Source: Planctomycetota bacterium
GTDB taxonomy: Bacteria; Planctomycetota; JAJSAM01; JAJVHW01
Direction: 5' to 3'
Length of the DNA stretch: 49,131 bases
NCBI GenBank assembly: GCA_021414065.1
Contig: JAIOPE010000138.1
Span: 1-49,131 of the forward strand
The notes beneath the pieces are model-generated. The model was not told where the DNA came from, ran no database searches, and worked only from the letters and a program-made list of their open reading frames with translations. The translations under genes were made by a program, and so were the position numbers. Shown here in pieces: positions 1 to 11,711 of this stretch (positions are counted from its first letter, which is position 1; each line of letters opens with the position of its first letter).

Positions 1-1632
1 GTCACCGTAGGGTTCACGCGCTTCGGGGTGTACGCCATCTCTCGAGCGCTCGCGTCGCGGATGATCTGCGCCTCGTCGGGGACCGTGACCACGAGCGCGG
101 GGGTTTCGGCTCCTCGCGCCGGGCCGGGGTTGGATCGGAGGTACTCGCTCCAGCCCTCGTCGGGAGCCGTGTCCGCGAGCGCGGGGGTTTCGGCTCCTCA
201 GGCCGGGCCGGGGTTGGATCGGAGGAACTCGCTCCAGCCCTCGTCGGGGACCGTGGCCGCGAGCGCGGAGGTTTCGGCTCCTCGGGCCGGGCCGGTTCCT
301 CCGTTGCTCTCCGTGCCGTTCGCGACTCGGGCCTACCTCGTCGGGAACGTCCCTACGAGTGCCACGCCCCAGTCTCCTCGGTCCGGCCCGGCCGCTCTGC
401 TCCGCGGACGTGCGTCGCAAGACGCACCGATCGTCAATCCTCCTCCCCCGACCGACGGCGGGCGGCGGCCCCCACCGGTCCTTCCGCCCACACTGGTCGT
501 CCTTCCCGACGAAGCCGCCGAGCGACGCACGCTCTCCCGCGTGCCGTTGGACCGCTTGGGGATCGAACCCGAGGTGCGTGACCTGCTCGCGAAACTCGGT
601 GTGCGCACCGTGGACCAGTTCCTCGACCTCCCCTCGCGAGGGCTCCAAGATCGATTCGGCGATGTCGTCCACCGACTACATCGACTGGCTTCGGGGGACA
701 TCCGCGATCCGCTCGCGCCGGAGGCCGCACCGGAACATCTCCGGGCGGGAGTCACGCTGGAGCATGCAGAGAGCGACGGCACGCGCCTGCTCTTCCTCGT
801 GAAGCGACTGCTCGACCCGCTGCTCTTCCGCGCCGCAGAACGGCGGGAGGCCGTGACGGGGCTCGAGCTGCGGCTCCGGCTCGACCGAGGTGGCGATCGG
901 ATCGATATCTTGCGCCCCGCCGCACCGACGCTCGACGCCATCCAACTCTTGGACCTCGTCCGTCTCCGCGTCGAAGCAACGCGCCTACCCTGCGGCGCGA
1001 CCGACTTGGAACTCACCGCGAACACCCTGCCGGCGACGGAGGCTCAACTCGCGTTGTTCGCAGAGAAGCCGAAGCGCGACCTGGCGGCGGCCGACCGAGC
1101 CATCGCGAGGCTGCGTGCCGAGTTCGGAGAGACGTCGGTCGTCCGGGCCCAACTCCGCGAAGCTCACCTGCCTGAAGTCGCGTTCGACTGGATACCTCTG
1201 GAGCACGCAAGACTGCCGCGCGCCCGCCCGTCCGCCCGCCCCGGCACCGCGGCGGACGCATCGTCCCGCCCGCTTCGAGATCCCACGATCGGTCCAGCAG
1301 TCGGTCCAACGACCGGCCCAACGAACGCACCGGCAGTCGCGCCGACGGTCCCACGAGCGCCGCTCGTGCGACGCATCCTCTCGAAGCCACTGCCACTGCC
1401 CCCCCGCCCTCGCCATGAGCCGGGTCACGCGCTTGGAGGGTGGATGCTCCGGGGGTTTGAACACGGCAACGTGGTCCGCATCGAGGGACCCTACGTGGTC
1501 GCCGGCGGCTGGTGGGGTGGTGACGAGATTCGTCGCGAGTACCACTTCGCGGAAACGGCACGGGGACGGCTGTTCTGGGTGTTCTACGACGTCCGACGAC
1601 GCCGGTGGTTCCTACAGGGAGAGGTGTCGTGA
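1..1632 (+). CDS. imuB: ImuB-like Y-family polymerase subunit, C-terminal part (5' end outside window)
   Basis: The frame is open from base 1, so the gene begins upstream. ImuB is a catalytically degenerate Y-family polymerase that bridges DnaE2, ImuA and the beta clamp in SOS mutagenesis. The first codons read VGFTRFGVYAISRA, as expected at the end of the ImuB palm region. From about base 480 the normal protein resumes: ERRTLSRVPLDRLGIEPEV, then a helix-hairpin-helix/LGVRTVDQFLDLP segment, the little-finger-like region, and a C-terminal domain ending GRLFWVFYDVRRRRWFLQGE. Between about bases 61 and 480 the protein carries roughly 140 Ala/Pro/Ser-rich residues made of three 28-residue repeats and one full copy of the window's dispersed repeat. 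A second low-complexity stretch rich in GP and PT pairs lies near 1285-1350. The partner dnaE2 is at 8451. Identification is firm; whether the expanded protein works is unknown. Confidence 0.85.
   Translation, partial: VTVGFTRFGVYAISRALASRMICASSGTVTTSAGVSAPRAGPGLDRRYSLQPSSGAVSASAGVSAPQAGPGLDRRNSLQPSSGTVAASAEVSAPRAGPVPPLLSVPFATRAYLVGNVPTSATPQSPRSGPAALLRGRASQDAPIVNPPPPTDGGRRPPPVLPPTLVVLPDEAAERRTLSRVPLDRLGIEPEVRDLLAKLGVRTVDQFLDLPSRGLQDRFGDVVHRLHRLASGDIRDPLAPEAAPEHLRAGVTLEHAESDGTRLLFLVKRLLDPLLFRAAERREAVTGLELRLRLDRGGDRIDILRPAAPTLDAIQLLDLVRLRVEATRLPCGATDLELTANTLPATEAQLALFAEKPKRDLAAADRAIARLRAEFGETSVVRAQLREAHLPEVAFDWIPLEHARLPRARPSARPGTAADASSRPLRDPTIGPAVGPTTGPTNAPAVAPTVPRAPLVRRILSKPLPLPPRPRHEPGHALGGWMLRGFEHGNVVRIEGPYVVAGGWWGGDEIRREYHFAETARGRLFWVFYDVRRRRWFLQGEVS
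72..312 (+). repeat. 84-bp tandem repeat, about 2.9 units, in frame inside imuB
   Basis: Units begin at 72, 156 and 240 (CTCGTCGGG at each), so the period is 84 bp, or 28 codons, keeping imuB in frame. Each unit holds CTCGTCGGG, then CGAGCGCGG, then a GCTCCTC...GCCGGGCC stretch. This matches the core of the dispersed 130-nt repeat found elsewhere in the window, so the array looks like a local amplification of that element. Confidence 0.85.
313..450 (+). repeat. Dispersed 130-nt structured repeat, copy A (inside imuB)
   Basis: This is a full-length copy read in frame as VPFATRAYLVGNV... . It has the same order of blocks as the intergenic copies: GTTCGCGACTCGGGCCTAC, CTCGTCGGGAACG, ACGAGTGCC, TCCTCGGTCCGGCCCGG, a CCGC...GCGG hairpin, and a C-rich end after GTCAATCCTCC. 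Confidence 0.85.
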
Positions 1633-2052
1633 CCAAGTCGCAACGGTGCGGCCAGGCTGCGGCGGCCGAGCGGTTCGCCGAGAGGGTGTCGCGATATCAA
1701 GCGGGAGCCCTGTTTCGTCCTGCGGAGCCGGCTCCAAGGCGGGAGGCCGCAGGGCGACTCAGGCAAGCCGCCGCGGCCGACCAACGCGGGAGACGGCCCG
1801 CAGGTCGACCGATGGGCTGCCACTCGGTTTCGCGACCCCCGTTCACGGGGCCAAGCTTCGCAGACGCGATCGACCGACCGCACGCACCTCACCACACGTG
1901 GCCCGTCAAGGCCCCCAAAGTGCAAGTCGTGCCGGTACTGTGCATCATTTTCAAAACGTCTCTTCCTTCAGGCCCAACCACGCGGCAGGATCTCGCTGAC
2001 AAGGAGCCAAGGCTGACCCCGCGACTTCGCAGCCGCGCGGCGGCCTCCATCG
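1633..2052. other. Intergenic stretch without recognisable gene
   Basis: These 420 bp separate imuB from the aminotransferase. Open frames here have no recognisable protein character. A short palindrome, CCCCGTTCACGGGG, lies near 1846-1859, and a less GC-rich patch is at about 1944-1960. No promoter hexamer, RNA gene or known repeat was found. Confidence 0.4.
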
Positions 2053-3306
2053 ATGCCCGCTTCAAGAACGACACCCTCGAACGAAACACCCGCGACGACC
2101 GGACGGCGCGTGCGGCCGACGTTCCTGCCCTTCGCTCCGCCGTCGGTCGGCGAAGACGAGATCCAGGAGGTGGTCGCCACGCTCCGCAGCGGATGGCTGA
2201 CGACCGGCCCGAAGGTGCGCCGATTCGAAGAGGACTTCGCAGCGTTCGTCGGGGCGCCGGAAGCCCTCGCCACGAACTCCTGCAGTGCGGCGCTGCACGC
2301 GGCACTCCACGTGAGTCGAATCGGCGCAGGCGACGCGGTGATCACGACGCCGCTGACGTTCGCGGCCACCGCACACGCGATCGAGCACGTTGGCGCCCGC
2401 GTGGTGTTCGCCGACGTGGAACCAGACACGCTCAACCTCTCGCCCGCCTCGGTCAACGAAGCGATCGACCGGGCAACCAGGGCCGGCTACCTCGTGCGGG
2501 CGCTGTTGCCAGTGCACTACGCGGGGCACCCGTGCGACATGCAATCGCTGGAGTCGATTGCAGCGGACCGCGACCTCGTCGTGGTCGAAGACGCCGCGCA
2601 TGCGCTGCCGGCGCGGATCGAAGGTCGCATCATCGGCGGCCAGAACGTCCGATCCGACGTGCGGACATTCACGGCGTTCTCGTTCTACGCCAACAAGAAC
2701 CTCACGACCGGCGAAGGCGGCATGCTCATCGGTCCGAAGGACTCGATGTCGGCGGCGCGGGCGTTCTGCCACCACGGCATCGATCGCGACAATGGCTGGC
2801 GACGCGATGCCGTACACGGGATGTGGCGCTACGAGATCGTGGACGCCGGCTTCAAGTACGGCATGACGGATCTCGCCGCATCGCTCGGCATCCACCAACT
2901 CAGGCGACTCCCGGAGTCGCACAAGCGACGGAGACTGATCGCAGCACGATACCTCGCGGGGTTCGACGGCTTGGCCGAACTCGAGATGCCCGCCGAGCGA
3001 CCGGGCACCGGCCACGGGTGGCATCTGTTCGTCGTGCGACTCAACCTCGATCGTCTGCGGATCGATCGCGATCGGTTCCTGGCGGAACTCGAGGCGCGGC
3101 GGATTGGTGCGAGCGTCCACTTCCTGCCACTGCACATGCAACCCTACTACCGAGACCGGCAGGGCCTGCGACCGGACGATATGCCGGTCGCTTGGTCCGC
3201 GTGGCCCCGCCTGCTCTCGCTCCCGATCCACCCCGGGCTGACCGACGACGACGTCGACGACGTGATCGGCGCCGTCCACGACGTCTGCCGCACGCACCGT
3301 CGCTGA
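2053..3306 (+). CDS. DegT/DnrJ/EryC1/StrS-type PLP aminotransferase
   Basis: This 417-residue protein matches the sugar aminotransferase family, which makes amino sugars on nucleotide-linked sugars for surface polysaccharides. The N-terminal substrate motif is FLPFAPPSVGEDEI...SGWLTTGPKV. The Asp that binds the pyridine nitrogen is in VVVEDAAHALP, and the Schiff-base lysine is about K215 in SFYANKNLTTGEGG. The C-terminal part (HWHLFVVRL-like, LPLHMQPYY, LSLPIHPGLTDDDVD) is typical, and the length is slightly longer than the usual 370-400. The ATG lacks a clear ribosome binding site. It is followed by the glycosyltransferase fusion, so a joint role in building a glycan or lipid-linked sugar is inferred. 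The actual substrate cannot be read from sequence. Confidence 0.9.
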   Translation: MPASRTTPSNETPATTGRRVRPTFLPFAPPSVGEDEIQEVVATLRSGWLTTGPKVRRFEEDFAAFVGAPEALATNSCSAALHAALHVSRIGAGDAVITTPLTFAATAHAIEHVGARVVFADVEPDTLNLSPASVNEAIDRATRAGYLVRALLPVHYAGHPCDMQSLESIAADRDLVVVEDAAHALPARIEGRIIGGQNVRSDVRTFTAFSFYANKNLTTGEGGMLIGPKDSMSAARAFCHHGIDRDNGWRRDAVHGMWRYEIVDAGFKYGMTDLAASLGIHQLRRLPESHKRRRLIAARYLAGFDGLAELEMPAERPGTGHGWHLFVVRLNLDRLRIDRDRFLAELEARRIGASVHFLPLHMQPYYRDRQGLRPDDMPVAWSAWPRLLSLPIHPGLTDDDVDDVIGAVHDVCRTHRR

Positions 3307-3407
3307 CGACCGACGTCAACCGCCCGCATCGTCGATCGCCGCGTCGGCCCGCCCAGACCAAAGCTCGGCGAACGCGCTGCGCGCAGGCGCGACATCGTCG
3401 GAACCCG

Positions 3408-3448
3408 TCCCGACCTCGTCGGGAGCCCCGCCGCGAGCACGACGCCAT
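3408..3448 (+). repeat. Degenerate partial copy of the dispersed 130-nt repeat
   Basis: CCGACCTCGTCGGGAGCC followed by CGCGAGCACGACG keeps the core hairpin arms, but the flanking blocks cannot be followed. Confidence 0.5.
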
Positions 3449-3522
3449 TGGCCCCCCGATCCTGGCCGGTGCCGACGCGCGGTCGCTCGTGGCTCGGAAC
3501 ATCACACCCGAGTCCTCGCCCC

Positions 3523-3651
3523 CTGTACCGTCGGAACTCGGCCCTACCTCGTCGGGAGCGTCGCCACGAGCGCCACGTCGCGTTCTCGTCGGTCCGGCCC
3601 GGCCGCTCTACTCAGCGGCAGCGCGTCGAGGGGAGATTCGTGCGTCGAGCT
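3523..3651 (+). repeat. Dispersed 130-nt structured repeat, copy B
   Basis: It starts CTGTACCGTCGGAACTCGG and contains CTACCTCGTCGGGAGCG, CCACGAGCGCCACGTCG, GGTCCGGCCCGG and the hairpin CCGCT-ctactc-AGCGG. It is followed directly by copy C in the same orientation. Confidence 0.85.
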
Positions 3652-3652
3652 C

Positions 3653-3790
3653 CCTGTACCGTTCGCGACTTGGGCCTACCTCGTCGGGAACGTCGCCACG
3701 AGCGCCGGGTCGCATGCTCCTCGGTCCGGCCTGGCCGCTGTGCTTCGCGGAAGCGCGTCGTGAACGGAATCGCTCGTCAATCCTCCCCCC
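3653..3790 (+). repeat. Dispersed 130-nt structured repeat, copy C
   Basis: It starts CTGTACCGTTCGCGACTTGG, carries the core CTCGTCGGGAACGTCGCC-ACGAG and CCGC...GCGG arms, and ends in GCTCGTCAATCCTCC plus a C run. It lies head-to-tail with copy B. Together the two fill most of the 580-bp gap before the glycosyltransferase fusion, and no gene was seen in that gap. Confidence 0.85.
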
Positions 3791-3886
3791 CGCGACCTCG
3801 ACGTCGGCACGCCGAGCGGCGATCCCATCCACACCGTCGCGGCGGCGCAACGCGTCGCCTACTGGTTCGACCGTGCGTAGGGCTGC

Positions 3887-6877
3887 ATGAGTGATTCCCG
3901 CTGGACCTCCGACGTCGGCACCGACAATGCCGGTTGGCAGCCTCGGACGGCGGCGCCCGGCGTCGGCGCCCGGTCGCAGGCGAACCGGCGGGCCGGGTCC
4001 AGCGTTGCCGCAACGCCGGGTCGTGCATCCTCCGTGCATCCGCCGCCGCCGGGCAGAGTCCACGCGTTGATTCACCCCCACGACGCAGACACGCCATCCG
4101 CACGGCCGCCCTTGGTGGCCGTGATCATGGCCGTTCGTAACGAGGCAACCTGCCTGGAGGCGAGTCTCGGCGCAGTGCTCGCACAGGACTGGCCGCCGGA
4201 CCGGCTCGAGGTGTTCGTCGTGGACGGGGGTTCGAGCGACGGCACGGCTGAGCTGGCGACGCGAATCGCCGCCGCGGCGCCCGTCACCGAAACGGTCGCC
4301 GACACCGGCGTGGCTGCCGGAACGCCGTATGTCCGGGTCCTGCGCAACTCCGCAGGTCACGCCGCCGCCGGGCTCAACATCGGCCTCGCGGCGGCGCTTC
4401 GACGGGGTTCGCACCGCGAGCCGGAGAACTCGAGCGACTCCGGTGCGACGACTTCCGGGGTGGCGAGCCCGGACGCGGAGCAGGGCACCACACATTCGAC
4501 GGCCGCTGCTGCTCAGCACGGCTCAACTCCACGAAGCTGCGTGCGACGCGAGTTGTGGGACGTTGACACGCGCGCTGCCGAACTCCCCGACTTCATCGTC
4601 CGTGTGGATGGACACGCCGAGATCGCGCCCGACTTCGTGCGCCGCGCGGTGGACGTTCTGCTTGCGACGGGCGCCGACGCTGCCGGTGGCCCGATGGTCA
4701 CAGCCGCACCGACGGGCTCCGGTGCCGTCGGCCGGGCGGTGGCACTTGCGATGAGTACTCCGTTCGGCGCGGGAAACGCATCGTTCCGAACGGGTGCGAG
4801 CACGGCCGGAGACGTGGACACCGTTGCGTTCGCCGCCTACCAGCGGGGCGTCTTCGACCGCCTCGGAGGCTTCGACGAGACGTTCCCGCGCAACCAGGAC
4901 GACGAGTTCCACCTGCGATTGACTCGGTCCGGCGGCCGCATCCGGCTGGACCCTGCGATCCGATCGACGTACCGAAGCCGCCGCAGTCCGGCGGCCGCCG
5001 CGCGACAGTACTTCGGCTACGGTTTCCACAAGGCCCGTGTGCTTCGCCTCCACGGGCGACTCCCAACGCTCCGCGGACTCGCACCGCCAGCGCTCGTTTC
5101 CGCCCTCCTCGCGACCGTCGTCGCGGCGATCGTCAGCGGCGACGCACATTGGCTACTCGCCGTGTCGGTCCCATACGCCGTCGCCTCGATGATCGCATCG
5201 CTGGCGGCCGTGTCGTCGCCGCAGAGCACGTCGTCGCACAGAGCGTCGACGCACGATGCATCGTCACGCAACGCGTCGTCGCCCATCGTGCCACCGCGGG
5301 CCATCGCACAAAGCCCACCGGAGTCGCCAACGCGTTCACCGTCGCTTCGCGCAGCCGCCCTCGTCTGGCTCCCGATCGCATACGCTGCGCTCCACGTCGG
5401 CTACGGTCTCGGCTTCCTCGTCGGCGTGCCGGTGGCATGTCTTCGGCCGCCCGTCCCAAGAGTTCCGGGACCTCGCGACCGCGAGTTCGCCGAGCGCAAC
5501 CGGCTCGAACGCGTCTACGCCCGCCGCGATGCCGACCCTGCGACCGCCCCGCGTGACGACGCAGCCGACCCCGGCCACGCGTGGCTCGTCGCGAACCGCG
5601 AACGCCGCCTGCGACGCCTCCTCGGCGCCGAGGAAGTCCACACACTCGGCGAGGGCCCTCATCTCGACGTCGGCTGCGGGCGCGGATCGTCGGCTCCCTT
5701 GCTGCGGGCCCTTGGCGCCCGCGGGCGGATCGTCGGCATCGATTCGCTCGCCGCGCGCCTTGCCGCGGCGGTCCCCGACGGTGAGTCCTACGCCGCGACG
5801 ACCGCGTCCTCCGACCACATCTCCAGCACAGCGACCCTCGCTCGCCTCTGCGGAGACGCTTCTCGCCTCCCGTTCAGAAGCCGCGCGAGCGGCTCCGCCC
5901 TCCTCGCGACCATCGCCAGCTCGATCGCCGACCCCGAGCTCCGGCGCCGCGCGGCGCGTGAGGCGGTGCGCGTGCTCCGGCCGGGCGGTGTCGCCCTCTG
6001 GTACGACCTGAGGATGCGAGGACGCACCACCACCGCGATCTCAGCGCCCGCTGTCCGCTGCCTCTTCCCCGGCTGCCGTGTGACCACCGCGCGCGCCGGA
6101 CTCATCCCGCCCCTCGCTCGCGCCGCGGCTCGCATCTCGCCGCGACTCTGCGACCTGCTCGCGGCGCTTCCGCCGCTCCGCTCGCACCTCGTCGCAGTCA
6201 TCCGTCGCGCCGACGACGTACCGCCGTCGATCCTCGCGCGCGGCGAAACACGCCGCCGCGTCATCGATGTCGCTCTCGCTGTGCCGGCCATCGTCGTCGT
6301 GGCGCCCGTCATCGGCGTCCTGGCGGTGCTGGTGCGCCTCGACTCACCCGGGCCCGCGTTCCATCGATCACCGCGTGTGGGCCGCGGTGCGCACGCCTTC
6401 GAGATGTTGAAGTTGCGGACGATGGCCGTGGCCGCGTCTCCGACCGCCGCAGCAAACGCACGCCCACTGACCGCCGAAGACGACCCGCGAGTCACGAAGA
6501 TCGGCGCCTTCCTGCGCCGAACGCACCTCGACGAACTCCCGCAACTCTGGAACGTCTTCCGCGGAGACATGGCCATCGTCGGACCGCGCCCGGAGACGCC
6601 CGTCTTCGTGGACCGGAGCGACGCCCGTTGGCAGTCGGTGCTCGCCGTCCGCCCCGGCATCACAGGCCCGACGCAACTCGCGTTCTCGCCGCGCGAGGGC
6701 CGCCGTCTCACCGGACCCGACCCGGAGTCCGTGTACCGCACGACAATCCTCCCGAGGAAGCTCCGCACCGACGCGACCTATCTCGCGCGACGCACCACGC
6801 TCACCGACCTCGGCTGGATCGCACGCACCGCGTGCGCCGCACTGCGGAGCGCGTTCCGCTCCGGAAGCCGCCGATGA
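3887..6877 (+). CDS. Glycosyltransferase 2 - SAM methyltransferase - polyprenyl-phosphate sugar transferase fusion
   Basis: This single 996-residue frame has three enzyme parts. (1) Family 2 glycosyltransferase, about residues 77-400: VAVIMAVRNE, VVDGGSSDGT with D113, DxD-like IVRVDGHAE, and the acceptor-side motif QDDEFHLR around 337-344. Membrane segments follow, near 400-440 and 500-530. (2) Class I SAM methyltransferase, about 555-780: DVGCGRGS at about 594, and the late strand motif VRVLRPGGVALWYDLR. (3) Bacterial sugar transferase (WbaP/PglC superfamily), about 790-990: a hydrophobic anchor, then MLKLRTM (K842), DELPQLWNVFRGD (D882) and IVGPRPETP. Ser/Ala-rich insertions interrupt the GT2 part (about 175-235) and the membrane part (about 440-485). 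The first 75 residues are low complexity, so the true start could be later. A role in initiating and extending a lipid-linked glycan is inferred. Confidence 0.85.
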   Translation: MSDSRWTSDVGTDNAGWQPRTAAPGVGARSQANRRAGSSVAATPGRASSVHPPPPGRVHALIHPHDADTPSARPPLVAVIMAVRNEATCLEASLGAVLAQDWPPDRLEVFVVDGGSSDGTAELATRIAAAAPVTETVADTGVAAGTPYVRVLRNSAGHAAAGLNIGLAAALRRGSHREPENSSDSGATTSGVASPDAEQGTTHSTAAAAQHGSTPRSCVRRELWDVDTRAAELPDFIVRVDGHAEIAPDFVRRAVDVLLATGADAAGGPMVTAAPTGSGAVGRAVALAMSTPFGAGNASFRTGASTAGDVDTVAFAAYQRGVFDRLGGFDETFPRNQDDEFHLRLTRSGGRIRLDPAIRSTYRSRRSPAAAARQYFGYGFHKARVLRLHGRLPTLRGLAPPALVSALLATVVAAIVSGDAHWLLAVSVPYAVASMIASLAAVSSPQSTSSHRASTHDASSRNASSPIVPPRAIAQSPPESPTRSPSLRAAALVWLPIAYAALHVGYGLGFLVGVPVACLRPPVPRVPGPRDREFAERNRLERVYARRDADPATAPRDDAADPGHAWLVANRERRLRRLLGAEEVHTLGEGPHLDVGCGRGSSAPLLRALGARGRIVGIDSLAARLAAAVPDGESYAATTASSDHISSTATLARLCGDASRLPFRSRASGSALLATIASSIADPELRRRAAREAVRVLRPGGVALWYDLRMRGRTTTAISAPAVRCLFPGCRVTTARAGLIPPLARAAARISPRLCDLLAALPPLRSHLVAVIRRADDVPPSILARGETRRRVIDVALAVPAIVVVAPVIGVLAVLVRLDSPGPAFHRSPRVGRGAHAFEMLKLRTMAVAASPTAAANARPLTAEDDPRVTKIGAFLRRTHLDELPQLWNVFRGDMAIVGPRPETPVFVDRSDARWQSVLAVRPGITGPTQLAFSPREGRRLTGPDPESVYRTTILPRKLRTDATYLARRTTLTDLGWIARTACAALRSAFRSGSRR

Positions 6878-6918
6878 CCGACGTTCCGCAATCCTCCGCC
6901 GAAGTCGCCGCCCGACGC

Positions 6919-7090
6919 GTACCGTCCGCGACTCGGGCCGACCTCGTCGGGGGTGTGTACCGTCGGAGCTCGGCCCTACCTCGTCGGGAACCTCACCACG
7001 AGCGCCGGGTCGTCAACTCCTCGGTCCGGCCCGGCCGCTCTGCCCAGCGAAAGCGGGTCGCGTAGAAGCTCATGCGCCAGTCCTCCGCCC
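6919..7090 (+). repeat. Dispersed 130-nt structured repeat, copy D, with a truncated copy in front
   Basis: A 5' fragment (ACCGTCCGCGACTCGGGC...CTCGTCGGGG, 6919-6951) is followed at about 6957 by a complete copy: TGTACCGTCGGAGCTCGG, CTACCTCGTCGGGAACC, ACGAGCGCCGGG and CCGCTctgcccAGCGA. The end of the copy reaches into the next gene and includes its first possible ATG at 7072. Confidence 0.8.
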
Positions 7091-8450
7091 TGATGCGCGT
7101 CGAGCCCGCGGCGAGTTCCAACGAAGGCGGGTCCGCCGAGATCATCACCACCGGCGCCCGATTCCGCTTCCTCGCCGACGGTCGCATCGAAGCCGACCAA
7201 CGTCTCCCGGCGCCGCGCGCGTGCTTCGTCGCAACGCTCGACGTCCCGCCGGCCCCGTGGCGCATCGAGTCGATCGACGCGGACCGCGCCGTCCTGCGAC
7301 GAGACGATGTCACGGCGGAGGTGCGCGACGATTCGACGGTCACGCTGACCGCCGCGCGGCACACAGACATCCGCACGGAGCCGAGTTTCGCCCCCGACTT
7401 CAGCCACTGGAGCGACGGGCGGATGATCGCCCTCGACGGGCGCGGCGGCTACGGCGCGTACGCGGCAGACTTCGTCTTCGACTCTTCGCTCGGTCGGGTG
7501 TCAGCGCGGCTCCCGCCGACCCCAGGCCACGTCGAGTGGGGCTTCGACGACGCGTCCCCGATCCGCCTCGCCGTCTTCCCCCCGCGCCCCCCGGACCCTC
7601 GCCTCCTCGACTGGAACATCGCCCACGAGGGCACGCCGGGCGCACCGTTCCCCTCCGACGACACGATCGCCGACGCCGCGCGCACCTGCCGCGTGCTCGC
7701 ACTCCACGCCTACATCTGGCGCGCCGCGCCGTGGCGGCTCCGCGTCCGCCCCGGCCGCTACTTCCTCCGCAGCAACTCGTGGCGCTCGGCCCTCCACGAG
7801 CCGGCCGACTCCGACGCCCTCGCCCGCACGATGGCCACCGCCCGCCGTCACGGGATGAAGGTCGTCCTCTACCTGAGTCCGCGGTACTCGACCGCCCCCG
7901 ACCTCTTCGCCGAGATCGCTCGCGTCCTCGACACCCACGCCCCCGACGGCCTCTACCTCGACGGCATCACTGCCCTCCATGGCCACGCCGGCCTCACGCA
8001 GATGGAACACGTCCTCCGCCGCACCCGCGCGCTCCTCGGCGACGACCGCCTCCTCTACCTCCACCCCGGTGACGAGCCGTACGGCACGCCGCTCCTCCCC
8101 TGCCCCTTCCTCGACGCCCACGCCGACTTCGTCCTCCGCGGCAGCGAAGGCACGGGCGGGCGTCCCCTCGGCACGTTCCTTCGCCACGCCGTTTCGGGAT
8201 GGAACGTCTCCGGTTCCGTCGGCGTCTGGTGCCACTACGGATCGCAGGGCACCGCGCTCAGCCGCCTCGTCCCGTTCGAGCGCCCGCCGCGCGCCGACGA
8301 CATCGACGTCGCCACGCGCAACCATGTGCGCCTGTGGCGACGCAGCCGGTGGGGCGCCGCCGCACTCCGCGACTTCGACGCGCGGTACGGTCCGGCGTTC
8401 GCTGCGATGGTCCGGGACGAACGCGCGTCGTCACGCGAGCCAGGTGACCG

Positions 8451-8454
<4 letters not shown>
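7072..8454 (+). CDS. Unknown protein, TIM-barrel glycosidase-like, coupled to dnaE2
   Basis: This 460-residue protein belongs to no family I can name. The first half is beta-rich ([16 protein letters not shown]...). The second half looks like a glycoside-hydrolase-type barrel: [22 protein letters not shown], and [16 protein letters not shown], where the Asp in YLDGI sits where barrel glycosidases keep a catalytic acid. No signal peptide is visible. ATG 7072 lies inside the repeat, so ATG 7093 (MRVEPAAS) is an alternative start. Its stop overlaps the dnaE2 start as ATGA (8451-8454), which suggests translational coupling. The neighbours point either to glycan processing, with the upstream genes, or to a mutasome-linked role. 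The sequence does not settle which. Confidence 0.7.
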
Positions 8455-11582
<3,128 letters not shown>

Positions 11583-11589
11583 ACGACGG

Positions 11590-11711
11590 TTTCGTCCGCG
11601 ACTCGGGCCTAGCTCGTCGGGGACGTCCCCGCGAGTGCTGCGTCCCCTTCTCCTCGGTCCGGCCCGGCCGCTCTGCTCAGCGATGGGAGTCGTGCGTTGA
11701 GCTTCGCTCCC
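11590..11711 (+). repeat. Dispersed 130-nt structured repeat, copy E
   Basis: It starts ten bases after the dnaE2 stop. It has GTCCGCGACTCGGGCCTAG, then a strong hairpin of CTCGTCGGGG (11613-11622), loop ACGT and CCCCGCGAG (11627-11635), then GGTCCGGCCCGG and CCGCT...AGCGA. On the opposite strand it supplies the last codons and stop of the gene at 11677-12566. Confidence 0.85.

Noticed and set aside
72..312. CRISPR-like array
   Set aside because: The 84-bp units are contiguous with no unique spacers, lie inside a coding frame, and match the dispersed repeat.
1605..3890. Long plus-strand frame across the aminotransferase and the repeats
   Set aside because: Its translation is Arg-rich and featureless. 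The aminotransferase in the overlapping frame has all family motifs.
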